Assembly: GCF_003240565.2 (NCBI RefSeq)
Contig: NZ_CP117256.1
Coordinates: 434,001-498,000, forward strand
Reading direction: 5' to 3'
DNA length: 64,000 nt
Source: Rhizobium tumorigenes
GTDB lineage: Bacteria; Pseudomonadota; Alphaproteobacteria; Rhizobiales; Rhizobiaceae
A program made the translations under genes and the position numbers. This document shows positions 19,959 to 29,107 of the stretch, one piece after another. Within the stretch, counting starts at the first letter, position 1. Every line of letters starts with the position of its first letter. Below the pieces are notes generated by a model that was given only the letters and a program-made list of their open reading frames with translations, made no database searches and was not told the DNA's origin.

Positions 19959-20936
19959 CTAAAGGACGTCGAGCAAATTCAATTGGATAAGACTTTCAAC
20001 ACTGGCGACGATTGCTTCTTCGCTTGTGCGTGGCTTCCACCCGAGCCTCTGCCTCGCCTTGTCACTGCTGGAGCGTCTATGGCTTGCGCTACGTGAGGAA
20101 GAGGCACCGCGACTGGGAACTCTGGCGACAAATTCCGGAAAGCGCTCGCGCAATATGGTGGCAACCGCCAACAGAGATACTGGCTCGCCGCTCACAGCAA
20201 TGAAGCGCTCGCCCGCCGCGGACGGATCAGTAATGGCCCGCAGATGCAGGTCGGCCACGTCGCGCACATCGACAACACCGAACCACATATCCGGCAACTC
20301 AGGTGGGAAGGCTCCGTCCAGCAGTCCTTTGATGATCTGAATTGACGTCGAAAGCTGAGGGCCGAGCACGGGTCCGAATATTCCGGTCGGGTTGACGACA
20401 CTCAGCTCGGGTGTTCCACTGTCCTTCACGAAATCCCATGCAGCACGCTCCGCAATGGCTTTCGACAAGATGTATGGCTGGTTTGGTCCATCGATCGGTG
20501 TCCAGTCTTCCTCGGTAAAGACATGACTTGGTGCCTCCGGGCCGTACCCAACTGCGGCAAAGGATGATGTGAGCACAACGCGCCTCACGCCGGCGTGACT
20601 GGCCGCACGAAGAACACGCAAGGTCCCGTCGCGCGCCGGCACAATCAAGTCATTCGGATCGTCCGGCTGGGCTGACGGAAACGGAGATGCCGTGTGCAGA
20701 ACATAGTCGCAGCCCGCGACAGCGTCGCTCCAACCTTCGTCATTCCCCAGATCAGCTTCATAAAATGCGACCTCGTGCTTCGGATCGACACCAGCTGCCG
20801 CGAGCATGGCGCGGACTTCTCCTGCTTTGTCGAGACTGCGCAGCGTCGTGCGAACCTCATGCCCCGCGGCGAGCGCCGCTACGATGCAATGGCTGCCAAG
20901 GAACCCTGAGCCACCCGTTATAAGTATCTTGCTCAT
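19959..20936 (-). CDS. NAD-dependent epimerase/dihydroflavonol-reductase-like SDR
   Basis: A 325-residue extended SDR. MSKILITGGSGFLGSHCIVA is the TGxxGxxG cofactor motif. LHTASPFPSAQPDDPNDLIV, RVVLTSSFAAVGYG and PYILSKAIAERAAW (YxxxK) are typical of the dihydroflavonol-4-reductase/aldehyde-reductase branch, which reduces aldehydes or ketones with NADPH. The C-terminal LGWKPRTSEEAIVASVESLI is also standard. ATG 20936 is preferred; an ATG at 20948 adds four residues. It is divergent from an HxlR regulator gene 88 bases away, a common pairing for aldehyde-responsive control. Confidence 0.9.
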   Translation of the reverse strand: MSKILITGGSGFLGSHCIVAALAAGHEVRTTLRSLDKAGEVRAMLAAAGVDPKHEVAFYEADLGNDEGWSDAVAGCDYVLHTASPFPSAQPDDPNDLIVPARDGTLRVLRAASHAGVRRVVLTSSFAAVGYGPEAPSHVFTEEDWTPIDGPNQPYILSKAIAERAAWDFVKDSGTPELSVVNPTGIFGPVLGPQLSTSIQIIKGLLDGAFPPELPDMWFGVVDVRDVADLHLRAITDPSAAGERFIAVSGEPVSLLAVATILRERFPEFVARVPSRGASSSRSASHRRSSSDKARQRLGWKPRTSEEAIVASVESLIQLNLLDVL

Positions 20937-21024
20937 ATGATTTTCCATACCTTCACTTGTCCTTGCGACCAGTCATTGCGAAGCATATGAAAATTGGCAA
21001 GTAGGATGAATTTCCAGAGGTAGT

Positions 21025-21405
21025 ATGGAAAACCAGACCATAGAGCCGCGGATATATGGCGAAGATTGCGATGGCTGCACGGGACCTGAGCCGATCGACG
21101 TCATGCGCTTTCAGCGGACGATCCGGGCGATCACCGGTAAGTGGAAGATCGAGATCGTCTGTAGCCTGGTTGCTGGGCCGATGCGTTTCGGCGAACTGCG
21201 CCGAGCGCTTCCGGGTATCACTCAGCATATGCTGACCGAGCAGCTTCGCGACCTCGAGCGCAACGGCATCGTCATTCGCACCGCTTACGCGGAGATACCG
21301 CCACGGGTCGAGTATGCACTTTCGCAGGCCGGTATCGACCTCATGCCGACCTTTGCGACCTTGCGGGACTGGGCCTTGCGATATGAGAACCAGTTGGCGG
21401 GCTAG
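21025..21405 (+). CDS. HxlR-family transcriptional regulator
   Basis: A 126-residue HxlR-type winged-helix protein. ITGKWKIEIVCSLVAGPMRF, GELRRALPGITQHMLTEQLR and DLERNGIVIRTAYAEIPPRV are the full HxlR signature, and VEYALSQAGIDLMPTFATLR ends it. An N-terminal Cys in EDCDGCTGPEP (residues 13-23) resembles the conserved Cys that senses aldehydes or thiol stress in this family. It is divergent from the SDR gene at 19959-20936 and probably controls it. Confidence 0.92.
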   Translation: MENQTIEPRIYGEDCDGCTGPEPIDVMRFQRTIRAITGKWKIEIVCSLVAGPMRFGELRRALPGITQHMLTEQLRDLERNGIVIRTAYAEIPPRVEYALSQAGIDLMPTFATLRDWALRYENQLAG

Positions 21406-21418
21406 CTCCGTAGATGTG

Positions 21419-22324
21419 TCACCCGCGTCTGCTGAGGGCGTCGCGCGGAAAGCCGGCAGCGAGGTGGTCGATGAGCGCCCGGACGGCAGGTGACAGGCCG
21501 CGTCTCGTCGTAAAAACCAGATGCACGATACCTTGTAGCCCACCCCAAGCTGGCAACACGCGCACAAGCCTTCCAGCCTCCAGCGCCTCGCGACAGACAT
21601 GATCGGGCAGCAGCGCAATACCCAGGCCATTGATTGCAGCATCGCGCACGGTTGCCATGTCCTCGCATCCCATCCGCGGCTGGACCCGAACGATATGCTT
21701 GTGCCCATCCTCAGCTTCCAAATGCCATTCGAGATCGTCCGAGGCATCGTCAGTTGACAATGTCGGGAAGGTGTTCAGATGCTCGATGTTGGCCACCTGA
21801 CTGGCAAGTTGAGGACTGGCAACCAGAATGCGGATCGAGGCTCCCAGCGACCGCATGGTCAGGGCTGCATCCGAGGTAAGGCTGGCGCGGACGCGAAGCG
21901 CGAGATCAATGCGTTCTTCGATCAGGTCCACCGCCCGGTCGGTTGCCACCAGCTGGAGCCGCACTTTCGGAAAGCGTAACAGGAAGGATGACATCAATGG
22001 CGAAATGGGCGCGACCATCCCTGTTGGGCAACTGAAGCGGATGCGGCCATGCGGTTCAGCCTGCGCCTGCGCGACCAGCGCTTCCGCCTGTTCGGCTTCC
22101 GTAAGTATTGCTCTGCATCGCTCGTAAAATGCTTGGCCAGTGTCAGTCACCCGGAAACGGCGGCTTGACCGCTCGATCAATCGCAAGCCTAGCCGCTGCT
22201 CGAGGCCAGCAATCCTGCGGCTGAGTTTGGACTTCGGCTCACGCAGCGCCCGCCCCGCGGCGGCAAAGCCGCCATGAGCGACGACTTCGGCGAAATAGGC
22301 GTAATCGTTCAGATCAATCCGCAT
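21419..22324 (-). CDS. LysR-family transcriptional regulator
   Basis: A 301-residue LysR protein. The N-terminal HTH contains DLNDYAYFAEVVAHGGFAAA, GRALREPKSKLSRRIAGLEQ and RLGLRLIERSSRRFRVTDTG. The effector domain has GRIRFSCPTGMVAPISPLMS. It ends close to the HxlR gene (convergent, 13 bases apart) and is divergent from an SDR gene at 22438, its likely target. The arrangement repeats that at 180-2037. Confidence 0.92.
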   Translation of the reverse strand: MRIDLNDYAYFAEVVAHGGFAAAGRALREPKSKLSRRIAGLEQRLGLRLIERSSRRFRVTDTGQAFYERCRAILTEAEQAEALVAQAQAEPHGRIRFSCPTGMVAPISPLMSSFLLRFPKVRLQLVATDRAVDLIEERIDLALRVRASLTSDAALTMRSLGASIRILVASPQLASQVANIEHLNTFPTLSTDDASDDLEWHLEAEDGHKHIVRVQPRMGCEDMATVRDAAINGLGIALLPDHVCREALEAGRLVRVLPAWGGLQGIVHLVFTTRRGLSPAVRALIDHLAAGFPRDALSRRG

Positions 22325-22437
22325 CCAGCGTTCCTCCTATGGAACGGTACGTGTCAAACTCGCTGACTACAAGCCTCATCGTTCGTCTTCCATATTCGAA
22401 AGCAACGGCACTTCGCCGGTTTTGAAGGAGAAAGACG

Positions 22438-23190
22438 ATGACGAACAGGTTCAACAACAAGGTCGTGGTGGTGACGGGTGGATCCAGCGGTATCGGCCTC
22501 GCCGCGGCGAAAGCTTTTGCAGCAGAGGGTGCTTCGGTGTTTATCACCGGCCGCCGGCAGGAGGCGTTGGATGCCGCAGTGAAGCAGATCGGCGGGCGCG
22601 TGACAGCAGTGCGGGGCGACATGGCTGATCTCGCCGACATCGACAGGCTTTACGATGCCGTCCAACAGAAGCACGCACCGATCGATGTGCTGTTCGCCAA
22701 TGCCGGCGGCGGCGAAATGGTCGCGCTCGGTGCGATCACCGAGGAGCATTATCAGCGCACGTTCGACACCAACGTGAAGGGCGTCCTGTTCACGGTTCAG
22801 AAGGCGCTACCGCTTTTGAAGGACGGTGCCTCCGTCATCCTGACGAGTTCTACCACCAGCATTTCCGGCACGCCGGCTTTTAGCGTCTATTCGGCGACCA
22901 AGGCCGCGGTGCGCAACTTCGCCCGCAACTGGATGCTCGACCTCAAGGATCGCCACATCCGCGTCAACGCGATCAGCCCTGGCGTCACGGACACCGCCGG
23001 CCTGGACGAATTGTTCGGTGGTGGCACGCAGGCTCAGGGCACCAGAGACTATCTGGCGAGTCTGATCCCCGCAGGCCGCGTCGGTCGCCCCGAAGAGATC
23101 GCCAATGCCGTGCTGTTCCTGGCTTCCGATGAGGCGAGCTTCATCAACGGTATCGAACTCTTCGTCGATGGCGGCCAGGCCCAAATCTAA
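22438..23190 (+). CDS. Short-chain dehydrogenase/reductase (classical SDR), third copy
   Basis: A 250-residue classical SDR with TGGSSGIGLAAAKAFAAEGA, NAG in FANAGGG, the catalytic YSATK and the C-terminus ELFVDGGQAQI. A GAAGGAG site precedes ATG 22438. It is strongly similar to the two SDRs at 1303 and 2087 (for example DTNVKG..FTVQKALPL). It lies between a divergent LysR gene and a SnoaL-like gene, the same layout as the first module. Substrate unknown. Confidence 0.9.
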   Translation: MTNRFNNKVVVVTGGSSGIGLAAAKAFAAEGASVFITGRRQEALDAAVKQIGGRVTAVRGDMADLADIDRLYDAVQQKHAPIDVLFANAGGGEMVALGAITEEHYQRTFDTNVKGVLFTVQKALPLLKDGASVILTSSTTSISGTPAFSVYSATKAAVRNFARNWMLDLKDRHIRVNAISPGVTDTAGLDELFGGGTQAQGTRDYLASLIPAGRVGRPEEIANAVLFLASDEASFINGIELFVDGGQAQI

Positions 23191-23261
23191 AGTCCCATGT
23201 GTCGCCAGAAACCTCGGCACAATACCGTGCCGAGGTCGGTGGCCTCTCAAGGAAAGATGTC

Positions 23262-23672
23262 ATGATACAGTCCAACGAATCCGCAGAGCGTATCCGCGAG
23301 TTGCTTGACCGGAACCTCCAGGAAGTCTTCGGCGAAGGCGACAACGACCGGCGGCGTGCCGCGATCGGCGAACTCTGGGCCGAGGACGGCGTCCTCTACG
23401 TTCCTCCCGGTGCAATCATCGGCCACGATGCGATTGACAAGTTCGCTGGCGACCTAAGCGCCACGCATCCGCACTATGTCTATGCGCCGCACGGCAATCC
23501 GCAGGTACTCCACAACGCCGGACGGTTGGCCTGGGGTTCGGGTCCGCGCGGTGAGCCGCCGGAATATACCGGCTGGGATGTGATCACCGTCCGTGACGGC
23601 AAGATCACGGCGCTCTACGTCTTCCTCGACGAGACCTCGGATGAGTTTCGCCGGGTCAGCAGCGTACCGTGA
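23262..23672 (+). CDS. SnoaL-like / NTF2-fold protein
   Basis: A 136-residue SnoaL-like protein from ATG 23262 (MIQSNESAERIRELLDRNLQ). RRAAIGELWAEDGVLYVPPG and IIGHDAIDKFAGDL are the typical NTF2-like helix and turn, and WDVITVRDGKITALYVFLDE is the closing beta hairpin. It follows the SDR by 71 bases and is likely cotranscribed. The function is not defined; it may bind or isomerise the SDR substrate. Confidence 0.8.
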   Translation: MIQSNESAERIRELLDRNLQEVFGEGDNDRRRAAIGELWAEDGVLYVPPGAIIGHDAIDKFAGDLSATHPHYVYAPHGNPQVLHNAGRLAWGSGPRGEPPEYTGWDVITVRDGKITALYVFLDETSDEFRRVSSVP

Positions 23673-23743
23673 GCTGAGTTGATCTGCTGAGCCGGCATTC
23701 ACGCCCGGCGAAGACGGCTGAGCGAGCGCGATCCTGTATGGGG

Positions 23744-24067
23744 ACTGATGCGCTTCCAGGTTGCATATTTTCGCCGTCACACGCTATCGGCGCGGGCTCT
23801 GGCAGTACCATTGGCTCACTACTGGGAACAAGTATAGCGCTTGCGGCTATTCTCGGCATGGCCGGATACTTCGCCGGGGTCGTCCAGGCCCCGATGACAG
23901 CCTTCGTCATCATTCTGGAAATGACCGGCGATCACCAGGCCGTCATCCCGATCATGGCCGTCTCGATGCTTGGATATGTCACGTCACGCGTCCTGTCGCG
24001 AGAACCGCTCTATCACGGCCTGTCTCACAATTTCATCGCTGCAGCTGTGGGTGCCAGGCGCTCATAA
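23744..24067 (+). pseudogene. ClC chloride channel, C-terminal fragment
   Basis: The frame encodes CIFSPSHAIGAGSGSTIGSL, GMAGYFAGVVQAPMTAFVII and LEMTGDHQAVIPIMAVSMLG, the last helices of a ClC-type chloride channel or transporter, and then stops normally (FIAAAVGARRS). About 300 upstream residues are missing and the sequence just before 23744 is unrelated. It is a truncated gene joined to the SnoaL gene region. Confidence 0.85.
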
Positions 24068-24238
24068 TAGCATTCGACAGCCAATCAGGTGAGCGACCCG
24101 TAGGCGCATCATCCGGGCGACAGTAAATAGCGCCACTCCCGGATGGCTTTGATGAATTGCAAGCTTGTCTGCTAATCCTTTTCACGCAGGCCTCTCTGAG
24201 TGATCAAGTGGCACCGTGCAAGATCTGCACCATTGAAA

Positions 24239-24607
24239 TTACTGAGTCATCATCTCTTTGATCGACCGAACCACGACATCTGGATTGTATGGCTTCGACA
24301 TGAAGCGCGCCCGCGCCGGGAGGCTGTCAACACCGACTGCACGATGACCGGACGTTACGATGATCGTAACGGGCGGCCATCTGTCCCGAACCGACGCTGC
24401 AAGCTTGAGGCCATCTACCCCGCCGGGCATGTCGATGTCCGTAAACATCACTTCTATGCGCGGATTGGCTATTAGTAACTCGATTGCAACAACTGAATTC
24501 TCGGCTTCGAACACCTCGAAACCCGCATCTTCCAGTTCGTCAACAATTCCCATTCGAACGAGGGCCTCGTCTTCGACAACCAAGACGGCGGTTCGTTGAG
24601 CAATCAT
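24239..24607 (-). CDS. Single-domain response regulator
   Basis: A 122-residue receiver. TAVLVVEDEALVRMGIVDEL, VMFTDIDMPGGVDGLKLAAS (phosphoacceptor Asp), TIIVTSGHRAVG and RFMSKPYNPDVVVRSIKEMM are the standard positions. It has no output domain. It lies 67 bases after an HWE kinase gene on the same strand and is probably its partner. It resembles the frameshifted receiver at 10485-10881, so the two may have a common origin. Confidence 0.9.
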   Translation of the reverse strand: MIAQRTAVLVVEDEALVRMGIVDELEDAGFEVFEAENSVVAIELLIANPRIEVMFTDIDMPGGVDGLKLAASVRDRWPPVTIIVTSGHRAVGVDSLPARARFMSKPYNPDVVVRSIKEMMTQ

Positions 24608-24674
24608 GACTTAAATTTTCTGGTTGGCCGGATCCCGCTGAATGGAGGACAAAGCGAGACAGTTTCGCGTCGAG

Positions 24675-26516
24675 CTAGCCAAGTTTGGCTGTTAGTGTGC
24701 ATACAACGCCTCCAGACGGGTAAATGATCCGTACGTCGCCTGAGAAATCTGCAGCAAGCACGCGGGAGATAAGCCGTGACCCGAAACCCTTGGTCTTCGG
24801 CTCGGACACGGCCGGTCCTCCGCTCTCTTGCCAGACGAAATTGAGATCCTGTCGTCCGTCTGAGGCCTTTGCGAGATGCCAGGATATTCTGACGCGGCCG
24901 GCGTCGTTTGAAAGTGCGCCATATTTGGTGGCGTTAGTGGCAAGCTCATGCAAAGTGAGCGCCATCGAGAGGCTCTGCTTCGGCGTCATCTCGAAGTGAG
25001 AGCCATCGATATCAAAACGTCCGTCAGATCCGCCATGGGGCGCAAGTGCCGCTCGCAGTGTGTCATGGATGCCCGCGCTTTCAAACGTCGTGGCCATGAG
25101 CAAGTTCTGGGCCTGCGCCAGAACGTGTAAACGCGCGTTGAATATCTCTCGTCGGTCTGCGATGTCATCGCCACGCAATGTTTGTGTCGCTATTGCACTG
25201 ACCATCGCCAGGAGATTTTTGATCCGGTGCTGCAGTTCGCCACTGACCAACTGCTGGCGCGCCTCATCATCCTTTCGGTCCGTGACATCCCGCACTGTGC
25301 CCACGAATTTCGTCAAGCCGTCGAACGTAACAGTTTTCGCTCTGGCATGAACCCAGCGGCTCGGCATGCCGGGGCGTTCAAGCATTCGATACTGGACGTC
25401 GAGAATACCACTGCCACTTGGATCGAGGGCCTGCGCCGCTGACTCGGCAAGAGCCAGCCGGTCATCGGGATGAACGCGGGATGTGAAATTGTCGAAAGTC
25501 GCCTCTTCATCAGCCAAACGATGGAGCAACATCCTTGCCCGTTCGTCCTCCTTGATATCAATGAAATGGCCATCGACCACAGTGCATTCCCAAACGCCCA
25601 TTCCTGCCGCGTCAAGCGCAAGCTCGAGCTGAAGATCCTTTCGGCGAAGCGCGAGTTCGACATTTTTCAAGTCTGTGACGTCGCTTCCCTCCACAAATAT
25701 CCCGGTAACGACTCCATCCGCGCTGAATATCGGCTGATAGACAAAGTTGAGGAATGCTTCTTCATAAGGGCCGTCCGGTGACCGCTGGATTGCAAAGCTG
25801 ACACTGCGACCAATGAACGGCTCCCCCGTCACATAAACCTCGTCCAACAGTTCGAAGAAGCCCTGCCCTTCGATATCAGGGAATGCCTGGCGGACCGGTA
25901 CACCAATCAGGTCGCGATGCCCAACAAGCTGAAGATAGGCCCTGTTGGTAATCTTGAAGAAGTGATCCGGCCCTTCCAGAACACACATGAAGCTCGGCGC
26001 ATCGAGCAGCATCCGCCTTAACGTGTCGGCCTCGGCTTTGGCTGCTTCCTGTTCGGCCGCAATCAGTTCTGCAACCTTCGCCTCTGCGGCATGACCCTCG
26101 CTGATATCACGAGAAATCGAGAGGAGTTGGGTGGGCCTGCTGCCACTATCGACAAGCGGCAGGACTTGAACATCCCAGAATCGATCGTTACCACGCGCCG
26201 TCTTGGCAGAGCCTGTGAAGCGGGCCGGACGCCCTGAGGCAGCGATTGCGACGGCATTACGGGCGGCGACATTACTCTCGTCCGCCCAGAAATCAGGCCA
26301 CGGGCAGCCTTTCAAGGAATCGAAGTCATCCACCTCCATGACGTGCTTGCCACCTTCGGACATAAAAAGAAGATGGCCTTCAAGATCGAGGACCTTGATG
26401 CAATCATCTGAGGCGGAAAGCACTGCTTCCAACAGCGCCACCGGGTTCACATGCTCGGTTGCGAGGGCTTCAGCGAGTGTTTTAACAGCCCCGTCATTGT
26501 TGTTGGAACTGGACAT
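24675..26516 (-). CDS. Multi-PAS sensor histidine kinase (HWE type)
   Basis: A 613-residue soluble kinase from ATG 26516 (MSSSNNNDG). It contains a PAS unit with DDCIKVLDLEGHLLFMSEGG, a second with FMCVLEGPDHFFKITNRAYL, and a third PAS/PAC (LALDAAGMGVWECTVVDGHF to FVGTVRDVTDRKDDE). The kinase core has SGELQHRIKNLLAMVSAIAT (phosphoacceptor His) and LTLHELATNATKYGALSNDA, typical of HWE kinases, then GFGSRLISRVLA. No membrane helix. It is followed by a receiver gene. The signal is unknown. Confidence 0.93.
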   Translation of the reverse strand: MSSSNNNDGAVKTLAEALATEHVNPVALLEAVLSASDDCIKVLDLEGHLLFMSEGGKHVMEVDDFDSLKGCPWPDFWADESNVAARNAVAIAASGRPARFTGSAKTARGNDRFWDVQVLPLVDSGSRPTQLLSISRDISEGHAAEAKVAELIAAEQEAAKAEADTLRRMLLDAPSFMCVLEGPDHFFKITNRAYLQLVGHRDLIGVPVRQAFPDIEGQGFFELLDEVYVTGEPFIGRSVSFAIQRSPDGPYEEAFLNFVYQPIFSADGVVTGIFVEGSDVTDLKNVELALRRKDLQLELALDAAGMGVWECTVVDGHFIDIKEDERARMLLHRLADEEATFDNFTSRVHPDDRLALAESAAQALDPSGSGILDVQYRMLERPGMPSRWVHARAKTVTFDGLTKFVGTVRDVTDRKDDEARQQLVSGELQHRIKNLLAMVSAIATQTLRGDDIADRREIFNARLHVLAQAQNLLMATTFESAGIHDTLRAALAPHGGSDGRFDIDGSHFEMTPKQSLSMALTLHELATNATKYGALSNDAGRVRISWHLAKASDGRQDLNFVWQESGGPAVSEPKTKGFGSRLISRVLAADFSGDVRIIYPSGGVVCTLTAKLG

Positions 26517-26528
26517 AGAGACGAGCAC

Positions 26529-26882
26529 GGCCTTCTAGGAGAATCTCACGCAATCTCGGTAGCAGATGCAGTTACACAAAGACAGGCCGCTGGCTTGGTT
26601 GGGCTGCTGGCACGGCTTCGCTGAGAACCAGGCTAGCCATTTGCAGCTCAACCTGCTGATCGGCACATCAAATCTCCGACGCATTGACAACAACCTTGTA
26701 CGCTGGCGAGTTCTGCCGTCTGCTGAGATAGAATAGGTAAGCATGGACGGCTGTCGGCATCGAACGCCTTGAAAGGACTCGAACCATCAACACCAAACTG
26801 CGCGCCTTAGGTCATTGAGTATTCATCATTTTTCCATAAATCGCATGACGCAACCTTAAGGATTATAAAATCCCATCATCAA
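26529..26882. other. Intergenic region at the edge of the accessory island
   Basis: About 350 bases between the kinase gene and a DUF982 gene, both on the minus strand. The right part (26800-26890) is distinctly AT-rich. No gene or hairpin terminator was recognised. Confidence 0.3.
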
Positions 26883-27140
26883 TCATAAGCCGTATATTGG
26901 ATTCATTTTCAAGAGGAACTTCCTGCGGAGATCTACGGATTCCCGCGCATGTTCCGGCGTATCGTCCTCGCCACCGCTCAGGACAGCATCGCAGATCATC
27001 AGCGCGGTCACATACGCATTGCCGTCAGTCGGTCCCGGCCATTCCCGCACCAGGCACTCGGCAATATCCGTCACGGATGCCAGCGTCCGGAAGCCGCCCC
27101 ATGCGATCTGAACCGGGAGGATGTGCAAATCGGACGGCAC
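26883..27140 (-). CDS. DUF982 domain protein
   Basis: An 85-residue DUF982 protein: PVQIAWGGFRTLASVTDIAE, CLVREWPGPTDGNAYVTALM and ICDAVLSGGEDDTPEHARES are the family pattern (aromatic strand, WP turn, A..CDAVL.G). The family is small, abundant in Rhizobiales and of unknown function. It starts with GTG at 27140, directly after the stop of the HEPN-like gene, so translation is coupled. It is the last gene of a three-gene operon. Confidence 0.85.
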   Translation of the reverse strand: MPSDLHILPVQIAWGGFRTLASVTDIAECLVREWPGPTDGNAYVTALMICDAVLSGGEDDTPEHARESVDLRRKFLLKMNPIYGL

Positions 27141-28160
27141 TCAGTCTCTCCGGCGTGATCGATATTCATCAATCTGGCGTTCGATCTCCGCCTCGGCCGC
27201 CGCGCAGCTATCCCCGAGATCCTGACGGAACTGCGCCGTCTCATTTAGGAAATCCATATAGGTCGCGACAGCCAGGTGCGGGTTACCCTTCGAGCGCAGC
27301 CGCGTGACCCTCCGTCTCCATCCCGGTATCGGATCCTTCTTGATCTTCAGGGGGTACTTCTGGCCCAGCCACGCGACGAGATCGCGGATGGAGCCGCCGG
27401 AGAAGCCATTCTCCCGAGCGAACTTGTGGCCCTCCGGGGCGAAGGCCAGCCGCCACACTTGGCAGTCAATCGTCGCCTGATCGCGGGTGATCCCCTTCCC
27501 GCGCGGATACGCGCCAACCGAAATGACACCCATGTATGCGTCGTTCTCGGTAATGATGAGTTCGATGTGGTCAGCCAGTGCCCCGATTGTTGTCCCTTTG
27601 ACGAACGGACAGCGATCCTTCAGCGTCCCGCACGCCTTCGCGAAGTCTCCGATCTCGGCCGGACTGCGCTTGCTGCTGTTGAAATACTTCTTCGCCCGGT
27701 CGGGGATCACCGTAAGATTGCCGTAGCTAAGGCCAAAACCGGGGAACGCCTTCAGGATGTCGCAGGCAAACCAGAAATAGAAGGGAGCGATGGCTGGCAG
27801 GATGGGTTCGTGCTGCAGGCCGACGTGATATAGCTCATTCCTGAACTCGTGCATGATTGCCACTGTCCGCGCCTGCTCTTCCGTGACCAACTTCTCGATG
27901 CGAGCATATTTCAGCTTCGCATCGAATGAATGGCCTAAGGCATCGGCCAGCTCCTGCTTATGAGGATAGCTCTCTTCCAGGCGGTTCCAACTCTTGTGGT
28001 GAGCATACTTGTCTGTCGCAAGCTTGTGGATCGCGAGCTCAACGGCATTATCGGTCAGCATCAAAGCGAACCGAGCATCGTGCACGCTGCCCTTATCCAG
28101 ATGTTCGAGGGCGAGGTCCATCTGGTCGAGAAGGGCCGCATAGAAGCTAAGGGCGGTCAT
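27141..28160 (-). CDS. Hypothetical protein with HEPN-like motif
   Basis: A 339-residue protein not matched to a named family. The first 150 residues are helical (FYAALLDQMDLALEHLDKGS, then RFALMLTDNAVELAIHKLAT) and contain MHEFRNELYH at residues 103-112. RNELYH fits the RNxxxH active-site motif of HEPN ribonucleases. The remainder (about 150-339) includes a basic stretch WRRRVTRLRSKGNPHLAVAT and a charged C-terminus. HEPN proteins are frequent RNases in toxin-antitoxin and abortive-infection systems; the assignment rests on one motif and helical context. It overlaps the upstream gene by 4 bases and abuts a DUF982 gene. Confidence 0.6.
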   Translation of the reverse strand: MTALSFYAALLDQMDLALEHLDKGSVHDARFALMLTDNAVELAIHKLATDKYAHHKSWNRLEESYPHKQELADALGHSFDAKLKYARIEKLVTEEQARTVAIMHEFRNELYHVGLQHEPILPAIAPFYFWFACDILKAFPGFGLSYGNLTVIPDRAKKYFNSSKRSPAEIGDFAKACGTLKDRCPFVKGTTIGALADHIELIITENDAYMGVISVGAYPRGKGITRDQATIDCQVWRLAFAPEGHKFARENGFSGGSIRDLVAWLGQKYPLKIKKDPIPGWRRRVTRLRSKGNPHLAVATYMDFLNETAQFRQDLGDSCAAAEAEIERQIDEYRSRRRD

Positions 28161-28879
28161 CCCAGATCAATCTCGTCCGCGGCTTTGCGAGCGTGATCGT
28201 CTAAGAATTGGTTCATCGATCGCTCTTGGCTTCCTTCAATCTGAGCTGCCATGTCGAGCACGTCCTGCATCCAGTTGCCGATACGAAACCCGCTCACGTC
28301 CACGAACTCCCACTGGGCGAATTCATCCATTAGATCCTTGGAGACGCTGAACTTAGCGACACAGATTTCGCCGGAGAAGAATTGAACCTCCCCGCGATAG
28401 GTACTGTCTCCAGGCGCTGATGACAGACCGCGATCACGGAAGACGAGGCGATATGGCCGATGCCTGAAGGTGAAGTCGTTGGTCGTTACCTCGGTGCGGC
28501 TCGAACCGATCTCTTCCGTCGTTCGCGAGGACGAAATGTTTGTAGCCTCGAACTTAACCCACGTCTGAAAGTCGTCGCGCTGGCTCCACGCGTGCCAGTG
28601 GGCCATATGTTCAGGGAGGTACCGACCGAGAGCGTATGCCAGTCGACCTTCAGTGACGATCTTGCGCGACCTTTGGACTTTCTGGTGAGCGGCCCTGATC
28701 TCTTCATCGGGAGCAGCCTGCTGTGCGGCGTACGATGCATCAGCATATGATCGGAGCGAGTTCGCCAGCTCCTTTGCGGCAGCATCAAGCTCTTCCTGTT
28801 TTGACTTCGCTGGCTTGATCGGCTCGGCCGCCATTATAAGCTCTGCAGCGTTCCGCCGCTCCTTTCTCTTCCAGAACAT
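28157..28879 (-). CDS. Hypothetical protein (240 residues)
   Basis: A 240-residue soluble protein, function unknown. The N-terminal 90 residues are a charged helical, probably coiled-coil region (KQEELDAAAKELANSLRSYA). A central Ser/Thr-rich part (ATNISSSRTTEEIGSSRTEV) precedes a beta-rich C-terminal region (YRLVFRDRGL, YRGEVQFFSGEICVAKFSVS). It is the first gene of an operon with the HEPN-like protein (4-base overlap) and DUF982. The context suggests a partner, antitoxin or sensor of the HEPN-like protein; this is inference. Confidence 0.6.
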   Translation of the reverse strand: MFWKRKERRNAAELIMAAEPIKPAKSKQEELDAAAKELANSLRSYADASYAAQQAAPDEEIRAAHQKVQRSRKIVTEGRLAYALGRYLPEHMAHWHAWSQRDDFQTWVKFEATNISSSRTTEEIGSSRTEVTTNDFTFRHRPYRLVFRDRGLSSAPGDSTYRGEVQFFSGEICVAKFSVSKDLMDEFAQWEFVDVSGFRIGNWMQDVLDMAAQIEGSQERSMNQFLDDHARKAADEIDLG

Positions 28880-29107
28880 CGCATCCCCCTCGTTTCCGAG
28901 ACGATATCATCAAGTTTTCGGAATAGGCAGGGGGAAGAAGGCTCTTGAATTAGGCTCGACCGACCATGGATGTTGCGGAGATGGACCCCGCGCCTGCAGA
29001 TATTCCGGACGGCAAGCTTACAGGAGGCAGTCAGGACCCTCGGTTGAAGACGAGACCACACGTTGCGCAACAAAAAGGCGGTCTGCCGGAGGCCGGAGGC
29101 CCTTTTC

